Shown here: in pieces, positions 46,202 through 54,366 of the stretch
Numbering within the stretch: the stretch's first letter is position 1
How the letters are laid out: each line of letters begins with the position of its first letter
Origin: JASGIT01 sp047601665
GTDB lineage: Bacteria > Pseudomonadota > Gammaproteobacteria > Burkholderiales > Burkholderiaceae_C
NCBI GenBank assembly: GCA_047601665.1
Contig: JASGIT010000001.1
Location: forward strand, 2,728,001-2,792,000
Reading direction: 5' to 3'
DNA length: 64,000 nucleotides
The notes under the pieces: generated by a model
Told to the model about the DNA's origin: nothing
The model's input: the letters and a program-made list of their open reading frames with translations, nothing else
The model's database searches: none
Made by a program: the position numbers and the translations under genes

Positions 46202-47041
46202 CCTGCGCGCCCGGCCTGAAGAACGGCCGCTCGCCCAGCACGGTTGCGCGGTGCATCACGCGGCGGTGGGGCAGGTAGTTGGCGCAGGCGTAGTGCTGCG
46301 TCAGGCGGTTGTCCCAGAAGGCCAGGTCGTGCTGCTTCCAGCGCCAGCGCACGGTGAACTCCGGCTTGGCAACGTGCGCGAAAAGCTGGCGCAGCACGGC
46401 GTCGCTCTCGGTCGAGCCCAGCTCCACGATGCGCGTGGTGAAGCCCTCGTTGACGAACAGGCCCTGGCGCCCGGTCTCCGCGTGCGGATGACCGGGTGCA
46501 GCACGGGCGGGTGGCGGTCGCGCGCGGCCTCCCAGCGCACGCGCTCCTCGGGCGTGCGGGCGAAGCGCCAGGCGGGGAAGGACTTGAGGAAGTCGTGCTC
46601 GGCGTGCAGCCCTTCGAGCATGCGCCGGTACGGGGCCGACAGCGCCTCGAACGCCGCCATGTTGCTGGCCCACAGCGTGTCGCCGCCCAGCAGCGGCAGC
46701 AGCCGGGCCGACAGCAGCGCGGCCTGCGCGGGCGCCTCGGTGAAGGCGATGTCGGTGTGCCAGTTGTCGTTGTCGGGCGGATTGTCGTCGTCGGTGTCCA
46801 GCACGATGATCTCGGGCACGTCCGGCACGTTGCGGTAGACGGGGTGGATATGCAGTGGGCCGAAGCGCGCGGCCAGGTCCCGCTGCTGCAGGGGGGTGAT
46901 GGGCTGGTTCTCGAAGAACAGCACCTGGTGCTGGAGCAGGGCGGCGTGCAGCGCGTCGCGCTGGCTGTCGTCGATGGGCAGAGTCAGGTCGATGCCGCTG
47001 ACGTGGGCACCGAGCGCGGGGCCGAGGGCTTGGATGTCCAT
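46194..47041 (-). pseudogene. tauD: Taurine dioxygenase TauD, frameshifted
   Basis: Read from 47041: DIQALGPALGAHVSGIDLTL, then the iron-binding HxD in NWHTDIAFTEAP, and DTLWASNMAAFEALSAPYRR. After HPVIRT the frame breaks near 46480-46484; four bases (CACC, giving HPETGRQG) appear to be missing. The correct sequence continues in another frame as GLFVNEGFTTRIVELGSTES and the distal histidine segment LPHRRVMHRATVLGERPFF, to the stop at 46194. The intact enzyme would be an Fe(II)/2-oxoglutarate oxygenase releasing sulfite from taurine. As written it is truncated before the third iron ligand. A sequencing error is possible because everything else is well kept. Confidence 0.82.
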
Positions 47042-47203
47042 GGAGAGACGCAGAAATGGATGTGCGGAAGGCGCCGAGTGTCCCCGCGCGCGGCCCGTGT
47101 TCCTTGCGCGTTTTTCGCCTGTGCTTATGCGAAACCGGCGCATGCAAAAGCGGCCCGCGTTCCTAGACTGCGCAGCCAGTTCAACCGTCTTTTGGAAAAC
47201 ACG
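47042..47203. promoter_or_regulatory. Divergent tauD/tauA promoter region
   Basis: 162 bases between the start codons. It contains GCTTATGCGAAACCGGCGCA and GCATGCAAAAGC, then CGTTCCTAGACTGCGCAG, AT-rich steps in a GC-rich stretch. A reversed CGCATAAGCA-like box recurs upstream of mtnD (60787). Control by a CysB/SsuR-type activator is expected from family knowledge; the exact site is inference. Confidence 0.45.
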
Positions 47204-48241
47204 ATGACCCCTTCGCACACGCCTTCCCGCCGCCGCTTCGCCGCCATCCTCGCCGTCACGGCCGTCGCCTGGGGCGCCAGCTTGCCCGTGGCGCAGGCGC
47301 AGACGAAGGAGGTGGTGATCGGCTACCAGGACATGGTGCTGCCCTGGCGCTACGCGCAGGAGACGCAGGCGGTGGAGAAGGCCACGGGCTACAAGGTCAG
47401 CTACCGCAAGCTGGGCAGCGGCGCGGAGGTGACGCGCGCGCTGGCCAGCGGCGCCATCCATATTGGAGAGGCGGGCTCCTCGCCCTTCGCCGCCGCGCTG
47501 TCGCAAGGCGTGCCTATCCAGGTGTTCTGGATCGCCGACAACATCAACGACGCCGAGGCGCTGGTGGCGCGTAATGGCAGCCAGGTGCAGTCCCTGGCCG
47601 ATCTGAAGGGCAGGAAGATCGGCATCCCCTACGTCTCCACCAGCCACTTCCACGCGCTGGTGGCCTTGCAGGCGGCGGGCGTCAACGCCAGGGACGTGAA
47701 GATCCTCAACCTGCGCCCGCCCGAGATCCTGGCCGCGTGGGAGCGCGGCGACATCGACGCGGCTTTCGTGTGGGATCCCGTGCTCGCCAAGCTCAAGCAG
47801 GGCGGCAAGGTGCTGGCCACATCGGGCCAGATCGCCGCGCAGACCGGCAAGGCCACGTTCGACGCGCTGGCCGTGCGCACCGACTTCGCGAAGGCCCACG
47901 ATGAGTTCCTGGCGAAGTTCGTCAAGGTGCTGGCCGAGGCCGACCAGCGCTACACCGCCAATACCGCTGCGTGGACGGCCGATTCGCCCGAGGTCAAGGC
48001 AGTGGCCAAGTGGTCGGGCGCCGACGCGGCCAGCGTGCCCGCCAGCCTGGCGCTCTACGCCTTCGTGCCGCCCGCCGCCCAGGCTGGCCCGCAGTGGCTG
48101 GGCGGTGGCAAGGCGTCGGTGGTGGCGCAGTCGCTGGCGGCCACCGCGCAGTTCCTGAAAGAGCAGGGCGCGGTGCAGCAGGTGCTGCCCGACTATTCCG
48201 TGGGCGTGAACGACACCTGGGTGCGCCGTGCCGCCCAATGA
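47204..48241 (+). CDS. tauA: Taurine ABC transporter binding protein
   Basis: 345 residues. Signal peptide SRRRFAAILAVTAVAWGASL with processing near AQAQT. Mature part VVIGYQDMVLPWRYAQETQA, SYRKLGSGAEVTRALASGAI, HIGEAGSSPFAAALSQGVPI and ILNLRPPEILAAWERGDIDA match TauA, the periplasmic receptor for taurine and short sulfonates, and exclude the more distant SsuA. tauB starts 14 bases before its stop. First gene of the sulfur-acquisition locus on this strand. Confidence 0.88.
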   Translation: MTPSHTPSRRRFAAILAVTAVAWGASLPVAQAQTKEVVIGYQDMVLPWRYAQETQAVEKATGYKVSYRKLGSGAEVTRALASGAIHIGEAGSSPFAAALSQGVPIQVFWIADNINDAEALVARNGSQVQSLADLKGRKIGIPYVSTSHFHALVALQAAGVNARDVKILNLRPPEILAAWERGDIDAAFVWDPVLAKLKQGGKVLATSGQIAAQTGKATFDALAVRTDFAKAHDEFLAKFVKVLAEADQRYTANTAAWTADSPEVKAVAKWSGADAASVPASLALYAFVPPAAQAGPQWLGGGKASVVAQSLAATAQFLKEQGAVQQVLPDYSVGVNDTWVRRAAQ

Positions 48242-49052
48242 ACCTGGGCTTGCGGTGCGCGGCCTGTCCGTGCGCTATGAGGGCGCGCCCGCGGGCGACG
48301 TGCAGGCGCTGGCGCTGCACGGCGTTCACCTGGACATCGCGCCCGGCGAGTTCGTCGTGGCCGTGGGTGCATCGGGCTGCGGCAAGACCACGCTGCTCAA
48401 CTGCATCGCGGGCTTCACGGCACCCTCGGCCGGACGCATCGCGTGGCGCGGCCAGCCGGTGCTGGACGCGGGCGCCGAGCGTGGCGTGGTCTTCCAGAAG
48501 CACGCGCTGCTGCCCTGGCTGAATGTGATCGACAACGTGGCGCTGGGCTTGCGCCTGCGCGGCCTGAACCGCGCCGGGCGCCACCGCATCGCGCGCGAGC
48601 AGCTTGACCACGTGGGACTGGAGCACCGCGCCACGGCCTACCCGTGGCAGCTCTCGGGCGGCATGCAGCAGCGCGTGGGCATCGCGCGGGCACTGGCCAG
48701 CGACCCGGAGCTGCTGCTGATGGACGAGCCGCTGGGCGCGCTGGACGTGTTCACGCGCGAATCGCTGCAGGCGCTGGTGCTGCGCCTGTGGGCCGAAGAG
48801 CGCTCGCCGGGCGAGCTGCGGCGTACCGTGTTCTTCATCACGCACGACGTGGAGGAGGCTTTGTTCCTCGCCACGCGCATCATCGTCATGAGCCCCTGGC
48901 CGGGGCGCATCACCAGTGAGATGGCCGTGGATTTCGGCCGCAGCCACCTGGCAGGCCTGCCCGCGCGCGCCGTCAAGTCGCTGCCTGAATTCATTGCCAT
49001 GCGCGAGCAGCTGATGGCCGCGATCGGCGAAGCCTCGCTGGCCGCTGTTTAG
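48228..49052 (+). CDS. tauB: Taurine ABC transporter ATP-binding protein
   Basis: 274 residues. Walker A GASGCGKTTLLNCIAGF (~46-62), signature LSGGMQQRVGIARALAS, Walker B LLLMDEPLGALDVFTRES, and switch histidine in TVFFITHDVEEALFL. Start GTG at 48228 overlaps the tauA end. It energises taurine import. Its membrane partner TauC is not next to it but about 10.9 kb downstream. Confidence 0.88.
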   Translation: MPPNEPGLAVRGLSVRYEGAPAGDVQALALHGVHLDIAPGEFVVAVGASGCGKTTLLNCIAGFTAPSAGRIAWRGQPVLDAGAERGVVFQKHALLPWLNVIDNVALGLRLRGLNRAGRHRIAREQLDHVGLEHRATAYPWQLSGGMQQRVGIARALASDPELLLMDEPLGALDVFTRESLQALVLRLWAEERSPGELRRTVFFITHDVEEALFLATRIIVMSPWPGRITSEMAVDFGRSHLAGLPARAVKSLPEFIAMREQLMAAIGEASLAAV

Positions 49053-49094
49053 TATCAAAACCATAGCTGCTTGCGCTTGCTGCACAAGCGCTAG
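49052..49094. repeat. Dispersed palindromic repeat, full copy
   Basis: CCATAGCTGCTTGCGCTTGC followed by TGCACAAGCGCTAGGGCC, directly after the tauB stop, where tauC would be expected. Confidence 0.75.
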
Positions 49095-49133
49095 GGCCTG
49101 ATTTCACGGCCTGCACGGCATTGATTTGCTGCA

Positions 49134-49461
49134 TGACCCACCGCATCTACGACCCGCTCGATCCCGGCGACCTCGCCGCCAAGATCACCGGCGCCACGCG
49201 CCGCGTGTGGCGGGAGGCTGCGGGCTCGGTCACGCTGGCTCATGGCGCTGGTGTTGGGCTGGGTATTCCGCTCGCGGCCTGAATACACCAAGTTCGTCGC
49301 TGCGTACGCTGTTGTGGGGGCGCGTTCATCACGGTGCTCATGGCGCTCTCGCTCTGGGCCTGGGGCGCGGGGCTGCTCGCCGCGGGGCCGGTGCTGGGCT
49401 GCGCGAGTTGGCATATCTACCGCGCCGCGCTGGCTCCAGCGGCTGCGCTCGCACCGGCGTA
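49134..49461 (+). pseudogene. Degraded small membrane protein, unidentified
   Basis: Reads THRIYDPLDPGDLAAKITGA then TRRVWREA from an ATG at 49134, shifts frame near 49225 into MALVLGWVFRSRPEYTKFVA followed by AYAVVGA, and after another one-base change near 49318 into FITVLMALSLWAWGAGLLAA and GPVLGCASWHIYRAALA, with a stop at 49461. Two hydrophobic segments remain. At least two frameshifts, so it is a decayed gene. I do not recognise the family. It fills the 515-base interval between tauB and the first metQ-like gene, together with a repeat copy. Confidence 0.5.
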
Positions 49462-49567
49462 GGGGCCGTATCTGCGTTTCCAGCAGTTCGATATGTGAAT
49501 TCCTTCGTGGTGCCCGCCCGGGCGCGGTGTTGTACTGCCTCCCTGATTTCAATCCAGGGAGTTTTCA

Positions 49568-50380
49568 ATGCCTTCACGTTTCTTGGCGCTGCTGCTGGCG
49601 GGCGCCCTTGCACTGGCGGCGCTGCCCGCGTCGGCGGCCGACAGGCTGCGCATCGGCGTGGTGCCAGGCGCCTATGCCGACTCGATCAATGCTGCGGCCC
49701 AGGATGCCAAGATCCAGGGCATCGCGGTCGAGGTGGTCGAGTTCACTGACTGGACGACGCCCAACGTCGCCGTCAACGCGGGCGACATCGACATCAACTA
49801 CTTCCAGCACCAGCCGTTCCTGAGCAACGCGATCCAGAAAAACGGCTGGGCGCTCGCCAGTGCGGGCACCGGCATCCTCGCCAACGTGGGACTGTATTCG
49901 CTGCGCCATAAGTCGGTGGCCGACGTGCCCAGGAACGGGCAGGTCGGCATCGCCAACGACCCCGTCAACCAGGGGCGCGGGCTGCTGCTGTTGCAAAAGG
50001 TGGGGCTTATCAAACTCAAGCCTGGAGTGGGCTATCTCGGCTCGCTGGCCGACATCGCGGAGAACCCAAAGAACCTGCGCTTCGTCGAGGTCGAGGGGCC
50101 GCAACTGGTGCGCATCACGGGCGACGTGGACATCGCGCAGGGGTATCCGCACTTCATCGTCGCGGCCAAGGCGTTCGACCCGTCGAGCGGGCTGGCGTAT
50201 TCGGGGATCGAGGACGCGCAGTTCGCCATCCAGTTCGTCACGAAGAAGGATCGCGTGAACGACCCGGTGGTGCAGAAGTTCATCCGCATCTACCAGGAAT
50301 CCCAGGCCGTGCGCGCCGTGACGCGCAAGGCCTACAACGGCGACGATCGCCTCTACACGCTCGCATGGCTGAAGAAGTGA
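49568..50380 (+). CDS. MetQ/NlpA-family ABC binding protein, copy 1
   Basis: 270 residues with a Sec signal (LALLLAGALALAALPASAAD) and no lipobox. Mature part LRIGVVPGAYADSINAAAQD, VVEFTDWTTPNVAVNAGDID, INYFQHQPFLSNAIQKNGW and FVEVEGPQLVRITGDVDIAQ typify the NlpA (MetQ) family, classically D/L-methionine receptors. Here it lies with SfnB, DszA/SnaA-type and SsuD genes, so its ligand may be another sulfur compound. A ribosome site AGGGA precedes the ATG. First of three paralogues in the locus. Confidence 0.87.
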   Translation: MPSRFLALLLAGALALAALPASAADRLRIGVVPGAYADSINAAAQDAKIQGIAVEVVEFTDWTTPNVAVNAGDIDINYFQHQPFLSNAIQKNGWALASAGTGILANVGLYSLRHKSVADVPRNGQVGIANDPVNQGRGLLLLQKVGLIKLKPGVGYLGSLADIAENPKNLRFVEVEGPQLVRITGDVDIAQGYPHFIVAAKAFDPSSGLAYSGIEDAQFAIQFVTKKDRVNDPVVQKFIRIYQESQAVRAVTRKAYNGDDRLYTLAWLKK

Positions 50381-50390
50381 GGGGGCTGGC

Positions 50391-51203
50391 ATGAGCACCA
50401 ACATCAACCGGCGTCTGGCCATCTGGGCCGCCACGCTGGCGCTGGCCGTGGGCGCGGCGCAGGCGGGCGAGCGCATCAAGATCGCCTCCACCCCGGGTGC
50501 CACGGCCGACGCCATCAAGGCTGTGATACCCGACGCCAAGGCGCAGGGGCTGGACGTGGAACTGATCGAGTTCACCGACTGGACCGTACCCAACGAGGCG
50601 GTCAATAACGGCGACGTCGATCTGAACTTCTTCCAGCACCAGGCGTTCCTGAACAACGCCATCAAGGAGCGCGGCTACAAGCTCAAGTTCATCGGCTACG
50701 GCCTGCTGCAGAACATCGGCATCTATTCCGACCGCCACCGCTCGCTGGCCGACGTGCCCGCCAAGGCGCAGGTGGCCGTCGCCAGCGATCCGGTGAACCA
50801 GGGGCGCGGCCTGCTGTTGCTCCAGAAGGCCGGGCTGATCCGCCTGCGCGGCGGCGACGCGCCGGGCCAGTCGGTTAATGACATCACCGACAACCCGCGC
50901 CAACTGCGCTTCCATGAAGTGGAGGGGCCGCAGCTCATCCGCTCGCTGCCCGACGTGGACCTGGCCGTGCTCTGGCCCAGCTACTTCGTGGCGGCGGGGC
51001 GCAAGGATCAGGCGGGTAGAGCGCTGCTGTACTCGGGCATCGGCGACCGCTTCTACGCCATGGGCTTCGTGGCCCAGGCCGCGCGCGAGAACGACCCGCG
51101 CCTACACAAGTTTGTCGAGGTGTTCCAGTCCTCGCCCGCGGTCAAGAAGGCCATCGGCGAGCAGTTTGGCAACGATGCCAGGCTCTATACGCTGCCCTGG
51201 TGA
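50391..51203 (+). CDS. MetQ/NlpA-family ABC binding protein, copy 2
   Basis: 270 residues, starting 11 bases after copy 1. Signal peptide RRLAIWAATLALAVGAAQAG. Core motifs IKIASTPGATADAIKAVIPD, DWTVPNEAVNNGDVDLNFFQ, LNNAIKERGYKLKFIGYGLL and FHEVEGPQLIRSLPDVDLAV. It differs from copies 1 and 3 in the N-terminal ligand loop (STPGATAD against VVPGAYAD and VVPGIFAD), suggesting a different ligand. It ends 12 bases before the MetN-like ATPase. Confidence 0.86.
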   Translation: MSTNINRRLAIWAATLALAVGAAQAGERIKIASTPGATADAIKAVIPDAKAQGLDVELIEFTDWTVPNEAVNNGDVDLNFFQHQAFLNNAIKERGYKLKFIGYGLLQNIGIYSDRHRSLADVPAKAQVAVASDPVNQGRGLLLLQKAGLIRLRGGDAPGQSVNDITDNPRQLRFHEVEGPQLIRSLPDVDLAVLWPSYFVAAGRKDQAGRALLYSGIGDRFYAMGFVAQAARENDPRLHKFVEVFQSSPAVKKAIGEQFGNDARLYTLPW

Positions 51204-51214
51204 GGAGAGACGGC

Positions 51215-52372
51215 ATGGCATCTTCCGCAACCATCCTGCGCCAGAGCTTTGGCGCGGCCCCTGCCGCCGTGCGGCGCGAGGTCGAGGCCGTGCGCGTGGC
51301 GGCGATCGATCCGCGCGCCCCGGCGGGCTCCGTCGCGTTCCGCGCGTTGGGCAAGGTTTACCGCCTGCCTTCGGGCGACGTGCCTGCGCTCGAAGGCATC
51401 GACCTGGACATTCCCGCCGGCAGCATCTTCGGCATCATCGGGCGTAGCGGCGCGGGCAAGTCGAGCCTGCTGCGCACCATCAACCGGTTGGAGCAGCCCA
51501 CGAGCGGGCAGGTGCTGGTCGATGGCGTGGACATCGGCACGCTGGACGAGGACGCCCTGGTGGGGCTGCGCCGCCGCGTGGGCATGATCTTCCAGCATTT
51601 CAACCTGCTGTCGGCCAAGACCGTGTTCGAGAACGTGGCGCTGCCGCTGAAGGTGGCTGGTACCCGGTCTGCGCAGATCGCGCAGCGCGTGGATGAGCTG
51701 CTGGCCTTGGTGGGGCTGCAAGACAAGCGCGGTGTGTACCCCGGGCGTCTTTCTGGTGGGCAGAAGCAGCGCGTAGGCATCGCGCGCGCATTGGCGACAG
51801 GGCCAGAAATCCTGCTGTGCGACGAGGCCACCTCGGCGCTCGACCCCGAGACGACGCAGTCCATCCTGCACCTGCTCAAGGACATCAACCGGCGGCTGGG
51901 CATCACCGTGATCCTCATCACGCACGAGATGAGCGTGATCCGCGAGGTGGCCGACCGCGTGCTGGTGCTGGAGCAGGGCCGCATCGCCGAGACGGGCGAG
52001 GTCTGGCAGGTGTTCGGCAACCCGCGCCACGCGGCCACGCAGGCGCTGCTGGCGCCGCTGCGCCACGGCGTGCCTGACGACCTGCGCCAGCGCCTGCTGC
52101 CCGCCGCGCCCGCGCAGGGCCGCTTCGAGCAGGTTCTGCAGCTGGGCTTTCGCGGCGAGGACGGGCTGGAGCCCGACTTCCCCCGCATCGCGCGGGCGCT
52201 GGGCGGCGCGGTGCGGCTGCTGCACGGCGGCATCGACCGCATCCAGGGCCATGCCCAGGGGCAGCTGCTGGTCGCGCTGGAGGGCGCGGCCGCGCGCGCG
52301 GACTGGGCCGGGCTGACGCGCGGGCATGACGCCATCGCGCACGACATCGAGGTGCTGGGCTATGCCGTTTGA
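51215..52372 (+). CDS. metN: MetN-type ABC transporter ATPase with C-terminal ligand domain
   Basis: 385 residues. An unusual ~40-residue N-terminal extension precedes the ATPase domain: Walker A IIGRSGAGKSSLLRTINRLE, signature RLSGGQKQRVGIARALATGP, Walker B LLCDEATSALDPETTQSILH, H-loop TVILITHEMSVIREVADRV. The C-terminal ~80 residues form an NIL-type domain (FRGEDGLEPDFPRIARALGG), which in E. coli MetN binds methionine and inhibits transport. The ATG at 51215 follows GAGGAGA. Works with MetI encoded next and probably with all three MetQ-like receptors. Confidence 0.87.
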   Translation: MASSATILRQSFGAAPAAVRREVEAVRVAAIDPRAPAGSVAFRALGKVYRLPSGDVPALEGIDLDIPAGSIFGIIGRSGAGKSSLLRTINRLEQPTSGQVLVDGVDIGTLDEDALVGLRRRVGMIFQHFNLLSAKTVFENVALPLKVAGTRSAQIAQRVDELLALVGLQDKRGVYPGRLSGGQKQRVGIARALATGPEILLCDEATSALDPETTQSILHLLKDINRRLGITVILITHEMSVIREVADRVLVLEQGRIAETGEVWQVFGNPRHAATQALLAPLRHGVPDDLRQRLLPAAPAQGRFEQVLQLGFRGEDGLEPDFPRIARALGGAVRLLHGGIDRIQGHAQGQLLVALEGAAARADWAGLTRGHDAIAHDIEVLGYAV

Positions 52373-53024
52373 ACTGACGCTTTCTCCCGACCGCTACTGG
52401 AAGGCCCTGGCCGACACGCTGCAGATGGTCTCCGTCTCCGGCGGCATCGCGCTCGCGGCGGGCGTGCCGCTCGCGGTGCTGCTGATCGTGACCGCGCCGG
52501 GCGGGTTCCTGGAGTCGCCGCGCCTGAACCGCGCGCTGGGCAGCGTGGTCAACGGCTTTCGCGCCACGCCCTTCATCGTGCTGCTGGTGGCGCTGATTCC
52601 GTTCACGCGGCTGGTGGCGGGCACCACCATCGGCGTGTGGGCGGCCATCGTGCCGCTGGCGATCAGCGCCACGCCGTTCTTCGCGCGCATCGCCGAGGTG
52701 AGCCTGCGCGAGGTCGATCCCGGCCTGATCGAGGCGGCGCAGGCCATCGGCTGCCGCAGGTGGGACATCGTGCGCCACGTCTACCTGCCCGAGGCACTGC
52801 CCGGCATCGTGGGCGGCTTCACGATCACGCTGGTGGCGCTCATCAGCTCCTCGGCCATGGCGGGCGCCGTGGGCGCGGGCGGGCTGGGCGACCTGGCGAT
52901 CCGCTACGGCTACCAGCGCTTCGACACGCAGGTGATGCTGATCGTGATCGCCGTGCTCATCGCCCTGGTCTGCGTGGTGCAGGCGGCGGGCGACCGGCTG
53001 GCGCTCTGGCTGCGCAGCCGCTGA
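52362..53024 (+). CDS. metI: MetI-type ABC transporter permease
   Basis: 220 residues, five or six helices. FELTLSPDRYWKALADTLQM at the N-terminus, VVNGFRATPFIVLLVALIPF, and the ATPase-docking EAA loop around IEAAQAIGCRRWDIVRHVYL (PEALPG). The C-terminal AGAVGAGGLGDLAIRYGYQR is typical of MetI. Its start lies 11 bases inside the end of metN, so the pair is translationally coupled. Confidence 0.88.
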   Translation: MPFELTLSPDRYWKALADTLQMVSVSGGIALAAGVPLAVLLIVTAPGGFLESPRLNRALGSVVNGFRATPFIVLLVALIPFTRLVAGTTIGVWAAIVPLAISATPFFARIAEVSLREVDPGLIEAAQAIGCRRWDIVRHVYLPEALPGIVGGFTITLVALISSSAMAGAVGAGGLGDLAIRYGYQRFDTQVMLIVIAVLIALVCVVQAAGDRLALWLRSR

Positions 53025-53063
53025 GGCGCCCGGACTGCGTGGCTCTTTCGTAAAGAAATTGCC

Positions 53064-53106
53064 GCTTAGCGCAGTCGCAGCAAGCGCTGCCAGCTATCTT
53101 TTTTAA
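53064..53106. repeat. Dispersed palindromic repeat, partial copy
   Basis: CGCTTAGCGCAGTCGCAGCA followed by AGCGCTGCCAGCTATCTTTT, between metI and the first sfnB-like gene. Confidence 0.65.
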
Positions 53107-53130
53107 ACAACTTCCCCCGAGGAACGACAC

Positions 53131-54366
53131 ATGACATCCACCGCACAGGGAGCGGTGCGCCCGGCCCCGCCGCGCCCGCCGCACCGCATCGCCAGCGAGG
53201 ACGAGGCGCTGCAAGCCGCCGCCGCGCTGGCGCACGAATGGCGCGAAGGCGCGGCCGCGCGCGACCGCGACCGCCGCCTGCCCTGGGACGAGCTGGAGCG
53301 CTACACCGCCAGCGGCCTGGGCGGCATCACCGTGCCGCGCGAATACGGTGGCCTGGGCGCGTCGCTGCACACGCTGGCGCAGGTCTTCGTCACGCTGAGC
53401 GCGGCCGACGCCTCGCTCGGGCAGATCCCGCAGAACCACTTCGCGGTGATCCAGAACCTGCGCGACCACGGCACCGAGGCGCAGAAGCGCCGCTGGTTCG
53501 CCGACGTGCTCGCGGGCCACCGGCTGGGCAACGGCGGCCCCGAGCGCAAGGCCAGGGCGGCCCATCTCTACACCCCCACCACGCACCTGGCGCGCGACGC
53601 GCGGGGCCGGCTGCGCCTGAGCGGCACGCGCTACTACTCCACCGGCGCGCTGTTCGCGCACTGGATACCGCTGCGCGCCTGGGACGAGCAGAACCGCCCC
53701 GTGCAGGTCTGGGTGCGCCGCGGCGCGCCGGGCGTGACGGTGATCGACGACTGGGACGGCTTCGGCCAGCGCACCACCGCCAGCGGCAGCCTTGTGCTGG
53801 AGGACGTGGCCGTGGCCGACGAGGACGTGGTGGCGCTCTACGCGGCGCAAGGCCGCCCCACGCTCTCGGGCCCCATCTCGCAGCTCATCCAGGCCAGCAT
53901 CGACCAGGGTATCGCCGAAGAAAGCCTGGCCGGCGCGCTGCGCTTCGTGCGCGAGAAGACGCGGCCCTACAGCCACTCCGGCGTGGCCAACGCCTGGGAA
54001 GACCCCTACGTGATCCAGGAGGCGGGCCAACTGCGCACCGAGGTGGATGCCGCGCGCGAGGTGCTGCTGGAGGCCGCCCGCACGCTTGACGAACTGGCCG
54101 CCCGGCCCGTCACCGCGCAGACCAGTGCACAAGCCTCGGTGGCCGTGGCCCGCGCCAAGATTTTGACCACCGAGGCGGCGCTGAACGCCAGCGAGCGCCT
54201 GCTGGAGCTGGCCGGCACCTCCGCCGCGCGCGCCCCGCACGGCCTGGACCGCCACTGGCGCAACGCGCGCGTGCACACCCTGCACGACCCCGTGCGCTGG
54301 AAATACCACCTGCTGGGCAACCACCTGCTTAACGGCCGCGCGCCCGCGCAGCACCAATGGAACTAG
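53131..54366 (+). CDS. sfnB: SfnB-family sulfur-acquisition flavoprotein, copy 1
   Basis: 411-residue acyl-CoA-dehydrogenase-fold protein of the SfnB group, found with organosulfur desulfurisation genes. Visible: GLGGITVPREYGGLGASLHT, SLGQIPQNHFAVIQNLRDHG, STGALFAHWIPLRAW, VIDDWDGFGQRTTASGSLVL (followed by EDV) and the conserved C-terminus HTLHDPVRWKYHLLGNHLLN. The SLGQIPQNHF segment sits in the flavin pocket. In dimethylsulfone-using pseudomonads SfnB is needed for growth on that compound, but its reaction is not settled. AGGAACGAC precedes the ATG. Ends by overlapping or abutting the second copy. Confidence 0.87.
   Translation: MTSTAQGAVRPAPPRPPHRIASEDEALQAAAALAHEWREGAAARDRDRRLPWDELERYTASGLGGITVPREYGGLGASLHTLAQVFVTLSAADASLGQIPQNHFAVIQNLRDHGTEAQKRRWFADVLAGHRLGNGGPERKARAAHLYTPTTHLARDARGRLRLSGTRYYSTGALFAHWIPLRAWDEQNRPVQVWVRRGAPGVTVIDDWDGFGQRTTASGSLVLEDVAVADEDVVALYAAQGRPTLSGPISQLIQASIDQGIAEESLAGALRFVREKTRPYSHSGVANAWEDPYVIQEAGQLRTEVDAAREVLLEAARTLDELAARPVTAQTSAQASVAVARAKILTTEAALNASERLLELAGTSAARAPHGLDRHWRNARVHTLHDPVRWKYHLLGNHLLNGRAPAQHQWN

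Noticed and set aside
46301..48238. Open frame of 645 codons on the minus strand covering tauD and the antisense of tauA
   Set aside because: Only its second half, from 47041, is real (TauD before the frameshift); the first part is antisense to tauA.
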